Source of the DNA: Leuctra nigra
Lineage: Eukaryota; Arthropoda; Insecta; Plecoptera; Leuctridae
Assembly (NCBI GenBank): GCA_934045905.1
Contig: OW203773.1
Location: 13,689,246-13,753,245, forward strand
Length of the DNA: 64,000 nt
Reading direction: 5' to 3'
Position numbers and translations under genes: made by a program. Positions 11,701 to 21,600 of the stretch are shown here, piece by piece. The stretch's first letter is position 1; the number at the start of each line of letters is the position of its first letter. The notes under the pieces were generated by a model. The model made no database searches, had not been told where the DNA came from, and saw only the letters and a list, made by a program, of their open reading frames with translations.

Positions 11701-14410
11701 AAAACTTCCAAATTCCCTTGAAACAGATAAATTATCGGAAATTCCAAATCTACCTTATAGTAAAGATCTTCCTCGATTACATAAATTAACCGATAATACA
11801 AAACTTCAAAATTACCCTGAAATTGATGAAAGGTCTGAGCTTCCAAATACATTGCAAATAGTAGCTGATAATACAAAACTTCCAAATTACCCTGAAACTG
11901 ATAAAATACCAGGAATTCCAAATGTACCTCATAGTCCAGATCTTCCTCTATTACATAAATTTACTGATAATTCGAAACTTCTAAAAACAGATACTTATAA
12001 AATATCGGAAATTCCAAATCTACCTCATAGTCCAGATCTTCCTCGATTACATAAATTTAATGATAATACAAAACTTATAAAAACAGATACTGATAAAATA
12101 TCGGGAATTCCAAATCTACCTAAAAGTAAAGTTCTTCCGCTATTACATAAATTAATCGATAGTACAAAACTTCCAACTTCCTTTGAAACTGATAAAATAT
12201 CGGAAATTCCAAATGTACCTCATAGTCCAGATCTTCCTCGATTACATAAATTAACCGATAATACAAAAGTTCCAAATTACCCTGAAACTGCTAAATTTTC
12301 GGATATTTTTAATCTAACCAGTATTCCAGATATTCCTCAAAAACATAAAATACCTGAGAATACAAAAGTTCCAAATTCCCCTGAAATTGATGAAAGGTCT
12401 GAGTTTTCAAATACATTGCAAATAGTAGCTGATAATACAAAACTTACTGAAACTGATAAAATATCGGAAATTCCAAATCTACCTGATAGTCCAGATCTTC
12501 CTCGATTACATAAATTAACTTATAATACAAAACTTCTAAAAACAGATACTGATAAAATATCGGTAATTCCAAATGTACCTCATAGTCCAGATCTTCCTCA
12601 ATTACATAAATTAACTGATAATACAAAACTTTTAAAAACTGACATTGATAAAATATCGGAAATTCCAAATGTACCTCATAATCCAGATCTTCCTCAATTA
12701 CATAAAATACCCGATAATGCAAAAGTTCCAAATTACCCTGAAATTGATGAAAGGTCTGAGTTTTCAAATACATTGCAAATAGGAGCTGATAATTCAAAAC
12801 TTACAAATTCCCCTAAAACTTATAAAATATCGGAAATCTCTAACAGCCCTAAGCACTCTGAATTTCAGGAATTCTATAATTTTCACGACAATACTGGTTC
12901 TATAATTTCCTCTCTTCCGATAGATAACACACGTTCGACAGTTAATTACATAAGTAATAATAATGAAGTACAGAATCACAATGAAATTAATGAAATTAAT
13001 CAATATACTGGCCGCACTGAAATTAATATTATTCCTGAAAATCAAGAAGTACCCAAAATCCCTGGTATTTCTGAAATTAAAAATAATATGGCACTACATG
13101 GTTCCTTCAAATATTCTAAAGATACTGATTTGCGTAATATTCCTAAAATTACTAATAACCCTGTAAATTCTTTAAATTTCGAATTTAATAATAATGCTGA
13201 TACTCAAAAACTTTCTAAACTCTCTAAAAATTTAGAAATAGTTGATCATCATGATAATCGTGTATTACATAATGATCCTGAAATGTATAACCGTCCTGAT
13301 ATTGATAACAATATAAAATCTAATAATATACCAGAAACACTGGAAGTTGCTAGATCGACCAATCCTGAATTAGATAAATATCATGAAAATTATGAACGTT
13401 ATAAATTTACAACTCATTCAAAATTGCAAAATGTTCATGAAAAATATGAACTTTCCAAAAATTTTGCAAAATCTGTTTCTAATGATAATTCTGAAGTACA
13501 GGACAAAATTAAATATACTGAACTTTCTGAACAACATAACCAACATCATAAAAATTATGAAATTAAAAAAATTGATGATTTTTCCAAATTACATAATGGT
13601 CCTGGAGAGTATAAGCTTCAAAGACATAATGCCTTTTATGACTTACATAAAAATCAAGAACAACATAATAACTTTAAATATACGGACTTACCAGAAAATC
13701 AAAAAAATCCAGAATTTCTAAACAAAACTTCTCCTAAAATACCAGAACTTCCAAGATTACCTGAACTTCCGAGATTACCTGAAATTCCTCAATTTACTGA
13801 GCATCTACGATTACCCGAACTTCCAAGATTACCAGAACTTTCAAAATTACCTGAATTTCCCCTATTTCCTGAGCATCCACGATTACCTGAACTTCCACGA
13901 TTAACTGAAACTCACAGATCATCTGAACAATCTAAATATTCTGATCATACTGGATTGCCTGAACAATCTCGAACTCCTGATCATCCTGGATTACCTGAAC
14001 AATCTCGAACTCCTGATCATCCTAGATTACCTGATCAATCTAGATCTCCTGATCATCCTAGATTACCCGAACAATCTCGATCTCCTGATCATCCTAGATT
14101 ACCTGAACAATCTCGAACTCCTGATCATCCTAGATTACCTGATCAATCTCGATCTCCTGATCATCCTAGATTGCCTGAACAATCTAGATCTCCTGATCAT
14201 CCTAGATTACCTGAAAAATCTCGAACTTCTGTTCATCCTAGATTACCTGAACAATCTCGAACTTCTGATCATCCTAGATTACCTGAGCAATCTCGAGCTC
14301 CTGATCATCCTAGATTTCCTGAACATTCTAAATATCCTGTACATCCTAGATCACCTGAACATCGTAGATTAGCTGAACAATCTCGATATTCTGAACAACA
14401 TAACATTTAG
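5742..14410 (+). CDS. Giant secreted low-complexity repeat protein (2 exons, about 2,272 aa)
   Basis: Exon 1, 5742-5796, encodes MAAKLHCVLAVFVLVQTA, a signal peptide, and ends in phase 1 at GTACTT. Exon 2, 7647-14410, follows acceptor CGTTATTCCAG and starts AFRGVDEFDPPLGRPPDAP. Together they make 2,273 codons including TAG, with no interruption. The long frame is open from about 7,679, but its apparent first codon is an internal TTG (residue 30), not a start. The mature chain is very hydrophilic, rich in Pro, Asn, Lys, Asp, Glu, Leu, Ser and Thr, and almost free of Cys. Residues about 30-90 carry Ala/Pro repeats (APDKLVA), the middle has Tyr/Asn-rich repeats (YKFNPHWLNNPI), then 33-residue units (SPDLPRLHKLTDNTKLPN) and a C-terminal run of 12-residue units (SRTPDHPRLPEQ). 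No known domain is visible. A disordered extracellular, silk-like or secretion matrix protein is inference. Confidence 0.85.
5804..7128 (-). mobile_element. Helitron-like element a, in the giant gene's intron
   Basis: Read on the minus strand it ends CGTTTTCCTAG followed by T. An imperfect CGCTCA...TGAGCG hairpin enclosing AACGCGTT lies upstream of that end. It begins with TTGAGCGAGCG after an A. The same ends bound four other elements in this window. CTAG-T ends with a subterminal hairpin are typical of Helitrons, but no Rep/helicase is present, so it would be non-autonomous. The interior matches element e (57.07-57.89 kb). Its CTAG end lies only 7 bases inside the intron from the exon 1 donor. 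Confidence 0.55.
11330..12830 (+). repeat. 33-residue (99-bp) coding repeats
   Basis: Units of the form IPNVPHSPDLPRLHK then LTDNTKLPNYPETDKISE recur throughout. Neighbouring pairs are nearly identical at about 198-bp spacing, as at 11,452 and 11,650. That indicates recent expansion by unequal exchange in multiples of three bases. Looser relatives (RNKLQKLADNTKVPN) extend upstream to about 10,500. Confidence 0.8.
13930..14400 (+). repeat. 12-residue (36-bp) coding repeats
   Basis: About thirteen copies of SRTPDHPRLPEQ with Thr/Ser/Ala exchanges form the C terminus. Just before them (13,740-13,920) lie LPELPRLPE-type 5-9-residue repeats. The last copies decay into HRRLAEQSRYSEQHNI and TAG. 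Confidence 0.85.
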
Positions 14411-15634
14411 AATATACACTCCATTTTATATTCCTAAGAAACCTGAACTTCCTTGGTCTCCTAATGTCCTCGATTATTTTAAACTTCCTTTAGCCAGACA
14501 ATTTCTAATAACGATATCTTTCTCCAAATACCTTCAGAACGCAAGACTTCCTGAAGCTGTACAGAAGCATTTGAACGTTCTGAAGCAAATACACCAATGT
14601 ATGGAGAAACAGTGTCACTTGAGATCTAATTATTGACAATTCGGATTTCGCATCACACATCACAAATTGAACAGTTATTTTATCTTCAAATGGACCTACT
14701 TTACCTTATTTACTATTTACTTTAACACAAGACCATTATGACTGATTGCATTTTCTGTGAGAATGTGGTATTGACACTATGAAGAAGGAAATACCGAAGC
14801 TACAAGTTGACCGATAATAGTTTGGTCATTGAAAAAGAACGTGATATATTATAGTTTGTAATCCTAGAGTTTCTGGTTAAAATATACGAACTATGTTATA
14901 GAGAGCAGTTAATTTACTTCTTTCTTGTAACTAAACTGTATAGTTTTTGAACCAGTGAACCAGTACCTACATAAGAGAATATACGGTTTATAGAGTGTGA
15001 ACTTCATATAAATAATAATTAATAATACATGTAATATGTTAAAAATTATTAAATATTGGTAAATTATACAATATATTTAATTAAAGTGTTCAGCCCACAA
15101 TGTGTATATTAAAAATGTGTGCACTTCCACAATTTTCCTATTCCTTTAGAGTACAAAAATTTTGAGTAAGACCTGTCAAGGCTTTTTAAAATAACATAAG
15201 CATTCGTTTTTGTTTTTAAATATGTATTTTAGTATTATTTTACCCCCCAAATTACACTCCGTGGTGTAAAAAGGCAGCCAAGTCTTTTTACTTAAAAAAA
15301 TATTAAAAATGAAAAGAAGTGATATCAAAAAAGGATATCATAGTTAATGGCATTTCCAAATATTTCATCGCATCTATGAAATAAAATAAATACCGAGCTA
15401 TATTTTTAAAATTAACTTGGTTTGTGCGAATGATGTAAAATAAGTAAACGTGTAAGGTGCGTACCTTGAGGGACCCAAAACCACTTTCAGCCCTTCCGAA
15501 GCAGTGTGAGCTGGGGAGGGGGGAGGGTGTACTACGGCTTTACGAATGTGCTCTGAATATATCACCAAGTCTTGTGTACATGAACAGAAGCGGAAGCAAG
15601 TGTGCCAACCTAACAGCTGTGCATTTGTTCTCAG
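14411..15634. other. AT-rich intergenic stretch with a TIR-element remnant
   Basis: Downstream of the giant gene. It holds no supported gene. Positions about 15,246-15,410 resemble one terminal repeat of the 36,169-37,455 element (ACTCCG..GTGTAAAAA-GGCAGCCAAGTC, then GAAGTGATATCAAAAAAGGA), so a degraded solo end lies here. Confidence 0.6.
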
Positions 15635-18600
15635 GGACAAGGAGAAGAACGTCTACCATTTGACCTCCAGCTCGGAGATCCAGGTGTCATGGCGGGAGAT
15701 CATCGACCTTGGCAGGAAGGTCACCGAGAAGGTCCCGCTCAACGGAGTGGTCTGGTGAGTTCAATGCCACGCAGAAGGCCAGAAGTCCAGTTCAAGAATC
15801 TTTCAGAGAGATGCTGTCATCCTTTCTCGCACAAATTAATTGAAATTGTGACTACCATAGTTTTCAGAGGGGTAAAGATTATGTGAGGGGAGCAGATGCA
15901 AAACCCAGCCATTATCCACTTTGCTCATTTCGGAGAAAAACCGGAAAAACCACTTGCATTTCATATGCAATTAGCCGTCGAAATCAGTTTTCAAGCCGCG
16001 TTTTGAAAGGGAAGATAATTTTTCTGGCACTTTACATTGTATTTGGAAGACAGAGAATTAAAAACTTTATATTATCACGTATTCAAACTCATTTTTTGTA
16101 TCTAACACCCTCTTGTAGGTATCTGTAAATTTCAGTATATTTAATATGTAACATGGCAAAACCGAAAACTCACTGTACTCTTTCTTATCAAATTTAACGA
16201 AAACTTTGTTTGGTACAACATTATTAAGTCTTAATTACATATAATCTACACCGATATTTACCGACACTACGATGTCCTAAACTTTCAACATGCGTTTCCA
16301 AATAAAATGATTTCCTGTAATGTACACTTGAGACTGTGAACTGAGCGTGTGTTGCTGGTTGCAGGTACCCCGGGGGCAGCATGAAGAAGAGCAAGACTCT
16401 GCACAACATCTGCGTCTTCCTGTTTCATCTCATCCCGGCCATTCTCCTGGACTGCATCATCTACCTGGCAGGATACCCGCCAGTGTAAGTGGCCGACACA
16501 CATAGAGGTGGTGCAAGCGGTGCATCTTAAGGTGCTGCAAGCGCGAGCGACTTTGCCGCGTGTTGCAGGCACTTTTTGGGATACGATTGGAGACAAAATG
16601 GGTTGACGAAATGACTTGAAATTTTAATCATAATTCGATAAAAGACAAACTTAGGATTATCACTTGGTGAATTTTTTATCTTTTTCTTTGTTAATTAGTA
16701 ATAATTAGTTGATTTTTGGTGAAAAATTGTATATTTTTTTGTCTCACTGGGGGTCGTATGAAATTTAATTTTAAAAATGTGCCGAGTGATAACCCTACGT
16801 TTGTCTTTTATCAAATCTTAAATACAATTTTAGATCAATTGGTAAACGGATTATGTATCCAATCGTATCGGAAATTTCATAGTTTTGCGCGGTTTTGTTG
16901 AATAACCGGCGCCTAATTAACAAGGCACGAAGAAAAAATGATAAAGTGCTACTAATATACAATCAGACTGATCATGTGAACATCCTATCAAAATTACACC
17001 CACATATGAAACAAATTTGCTCTCTCAATTTGCTAAAATGCCCGAGCGCTTGCATCACCTTAAAGTATAAAAATAGTATAAGCACCGTGACCACTCCATA
17101 CTGAATCTCGGATATTCCCTGTCCAGAGCCTATGGATGATCGCTGATCAGGCAAGGGACAATCTAAAGCAGGTGTTGCACTTATCGGTACTCGCTCACAA
17201 CGCGTTTCTCTGAGCTTTTTTTTAGTATTAGTTTTTATTGGGGTGCTTTAAGCGCGAGCGATTTTGCTACTTGTTGTTGACACAATATTTTTGCATACGA
17301 TTGGAGCCAAAATTGGTGAAATGGGACGAAATGATTTGAAATTTGTATCGTGATTAAATAAAATACAAACTTAGGGTTATTCTTTCGTACATCTTAATTT
17401 TTTGCTTAGTTTATTAGTACTAATTAGTGATTTTTGGTGAAAAAATTGCTATTTTTTTGTCTTTCTGGGTGCCGTTTAAAAAGAAATTTAAAAAATGTAC
17501 CAAGTAACAACCCTAAGTGAATCCTAAGTACTAAGTGAATCCTTGAACACACTTTAAAAATTGGAGATCAATTGGTGCACGGGTTTGGTCTCCAATCGTA
17601 TCGGAAATTTCATAGTTTTGAGCGGTTTTGTTGAATAACCGGCGCCTAACAAGGCACGACGCAACAATAAAACAGTGCTACAAACATACAATCAAACTGA
17701 TCATGTGAACACCCTATCAAAGTTACTCCCACTTATGAAACAATTATTCTCTCTCAATTTGCTCCAACGGCTGAGCGCTTCTATCTATGAAATGCTCAAT
17801 GTAACAACTGTTAATGACGTCATCTCCCTGTACAGACTGATGCGCGTGCAGCGACGCATCACCAAGGGCTTCGAGGTGTTCGAGTACTACGCCAACAACC
17901 AGTGGGACTTCAAGAACGACCACGTGATCGTCTTGCGCAGGCGCATGAACTCGCGGGAGAGGAAGATCTACAAGATCGACGGCGAGGGTCTGGACATGGA
18001 GGCCTACTTCGAGACCTGTGTCTTAGCCGCCAGGGAGTACATTCTCAACGAGCCGCTAGACACGCTGCCGGCAGCAAGGAGGCATATGAGAGTGTGAGTG
18101 TTTTGAGACTGTTGTCAACAGCAGATTCCTCTTGTGAGTTGCCGCGCAGCGGCTACTCTCGAAAATGTCATTACCAGCCTGTATGGCTATAAATGACTGC
18201 CAGTTGATTAGAGACAGAGGTGGAGTTGGTGGAGCTCGTGGATAGAGCTAGCGGCGATTATGTTAGGAATGCCAGGTTGTGGACAAACTTGGATGTTTGT
18301 TGGTGAAATTAGCGCTCGATCGAGGCTACTTAAGATTATTAATGTGTTGGTATTTATCCGAGGATTATCTTTTTCGCGCTCCTGATGTGCGTGGAGGCGG
18401 TAATGAGGATGGTGTTTGCAGTGATGCGACCGGTCTTTTGAATCTATCATGAGAGCTGACTGAGAGTGTTGACTGCTCCAGAATGAGACGGTTTTTGGAA
18501 AGCGGAAGTGATGCGAAGAAAGTTTCGGCAAAGTGGATGAGTGTGGCTGAAATGTAGGGAATGTTCAGCGCATTATGGAGGTCTATAATGCGTGTCGCTC

Positions 18601-21600
18601 GGGGAGCGCCAGTTGCCATTCTGAGGGCTTTGTTTTGAAGGACTTAAAGAGTCTGCAGGTTCGTGGCAGAAGTAATACCAGACCAGATCGGCGAGGCGTA
18701 TGTGAAGGTTGGTTGGATAATGGATTTATAGAGGTGTAATTTTGTGTTCCAGGACATAGATTTGTTCTTTAGAAGCGGATAGAGTGCTGCTAATTTGCCG
18801 TTGGCTCTTTTATGGACCTCTCGGATGTGTGCTGTCCAGGTAAGGTGTTTGTCCATAAGAACTCCCAGGTATTTTGCTTCTCTCGTCCAGGGAATGCTGA
18901 CTCCTCGTAGGATGAGCTCGGGGGCTTCCTGCAGTCCTCTGGTAAACAGGGTCGCTTGCGTCTTGGAGGCGTTGATGTCGATTCGCCACAGATCGTACCA
19001 TGTTGCGATGCTGTCAAGAGCCGGTTGTAGATTGTGAACTGCCTGAGTAGCTCGCCGTGATTGTGCTAGTATTGCGAGGTCGTCAGCAAACAGCGCTATT
19101 GTGACGTGTGGGAAAGTTGTCGGGAGGTCTGAGGTGAATATGTTGAATAGGATTGGGGCAAGACAGGAGCCCTGTGGGACCCCAGCAAGTATGGGGCGAA
19201 CAGAAGACTGGGAGCTGAGTTTGGTCACAAAGAATGTGCGATTTTTTAGGTAGGATTCTATCAGAAGTACAAGGTAGGGTGGGAATTTGTGCTTTATTAG
19301 TTTGAAAAGGAGGCCAGTGTGCCAAACTCGGTCGAAAGCCTTGGCAATGTCCAGAAAGGCGGAGGCGGTGTAAGATTTCTTGTTGAAGCCCTCGGTGATC
19401 TTGTTGGTGACTCGGAGGAGTTGATGGATGGTAGTGTTCTGAAAGGAAGCCAAACTGCTCGTCTGGAAGGATGTTGTTTGAGTCCGTGTGTTCAGTAATT
19501 CTGCGCAGGATTACTTTCTCTACTATCTTTGAGAGGAGGGGAAGGAGACTGATGGGTCTGAAACTGGTGGGTTGTCTAGGAGGTTTGCCTGGTTTTAGGA
19601 AAAGTATGATTTTTGCCTTTGTCCACTGTTGGGGGAAATGCTGCAGGGTGAGAGTGGCGTTGACGATGGACAGAAGAAGGGAAATCCCTCTTTCAGGTAG
19701 CTCCAAAACTTGCGATTTTATGATGTTGTCGTTACCTGGGGCTTTGCCGGCAGGATATTTCTTTACTACGTCGAAAAGCTCACCGGAGGTGCAAGTAGAA
19801 TTGTCCGGGAGTGGTTGTGGGGCTACGAAATGCTGTTTGTACTGGTGGACGAGTGACTCGATTGCAGGTGTCTTGTGGTTTGGTGGATTCGGGGTGAACT
19901 GTTGCTGAAGAGAGTCTGCGAGGATTTCAGCTTTCTCTTCAGGACTGTGCGCTATGTGATGTGGCCCTTGCAGCGGGGGGTCTGGTTCGGGCCGGCGTTG
20001 AAGTTTGCGACACATTGACCATACTGTGTGGTCTGAGAAAGCGAGTTTGCCTACTGTGGAGTCCCATGTGGCTCGCCTGTGATCTTGGATGTCTTTTTTC
20101 AGTTGTCTCTCAAGTTTGTTGAAGTGTGCTTTGAGGGCTGGTGTGCGGTAGTGTTGATAGTCGCGTCGCGCCTTGTTCTTGATGGCTACTGATCTATTGA
20201 GCCCTTGAGGTAGGTCATAGAGTGTTCGACGAGGAGCTGTTGAGATGGGAATAGCCTTGTCTGTTCCCTTTGTGATCGCTTCGGTTAGTAGGGTGACCTG
20301 ATGTTCGAGGTCGGCTGTGGTGGTGATTGGGGCTTGCTCGGCTGGGAGGAGGTTATGGATTTCCTCTCGATAGCGTTCCCAGTTTGCTTTTTTGAAATTT
20401 CTGCTGATGCGGGGGATTGAGGGGATGTAGTGGTTTCCTACCCGGATCAAAATCGGGTTGTGGTCAGATGGAAGGTCTGTTATTGCTTCTAGATCAAATG
20501 AACATTGGATGTTGTGCATGACGGCGATGTCGAGGACATCTGGGGTCGCTCGCAGATGGCCACTGTAGTGTGTAGGTTCTCGCGGGCCAGCAACGATGTA
20601 ATTGTTTCTTCTTGCGTGGCTGTAGAGGGCGTTGCCTCGGGCGTTGTTAACTCGGCTGTTCCAGGTCCTGTGTTTGGCGTTTAGGTCCCCTGTCATGATG
20701 GTCGGGACGGGATCGCTGAAGAGGTTGTCCATGTCTTGTGTTTTGAATTTGGTGCTAGGAGAGGAGTAGACCGAGATCAGCCGTGTCGGACCATGGGCTG
20801 TTTGAATTATGACTGCGTTGGCTTCCATTGCAGTGAGTTTAGGAAGGCTGTACTCGTGGTGTTTGATCTGGCTGGAGACTAGGATAGCTGTTCCCCCACC
20901 ACGATGTAGGGCAATGCGGTCGGAGCGGTAGATGCTGTATCCTAGGAGGGCGAGTTTATCAGTGGGAGTTAGGAAGGTTTCGGAAAGAAGAGCAACGTTA
21001 ACATTGTGTTCCTGGAGAAATATGGCTAGTTCAGGTAGTTTGGCCTTTAGTCCGCCGTTGACATTCCAGGCCGCCAGGGTGATTGTTGGTTGATTAGGGG
21101 CCATTGGGGCGTTGTCCACGGACCAGTTCAACCAGAAGTTGGAGTAGTATTTTTACAGTGGGAGGAGTGTCTATTTGCTGTATGGCCTCGGCTATAAGCT
21201 CGACTGTAGACCAGATGTCTTTGGGCGGGGTCGGTGGGAGAAAGGGTCGAGGTTGGGCCTGATACGGTTCTGGATGAGGAGGCGGTGTTGGTAGTTGGTG
21301 TTGCTCAGCTCTCTGGGGTGGAGTTGTTTGAGCCGAATAGGAAGGATGCGGCTGTGATTGTGCTTCCTGTCTGGTAGCCTGGGCATAGTTGTCATATTGG
21401 TGTTGGATGGGTGTAAAGGATGGATGACGGTTCTGTGCATGTGGTGCTGGCGTAGCTGGTGCATACTGTTGACGGCTGAGTGTGGTACCCTCATGAATGT
21501 CAATGGCCCGGAGAAATGCCTCGCAGCGGCGATAGCTGGCCGGATGCGCTTCTCCGCAGTTAGAGCACTTGCATGGCACTGTATTTGATTTGGTGCAGTT

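Noticed and set aside
11358..11921. 187-codon antisense frame (FQGNLEVLYYRLIYVIEE repeats) and similar ones at 12.4-13.0 kb
   Set aside because: Shadow of the giant repeat exon on the other strand. No leader or splice context.
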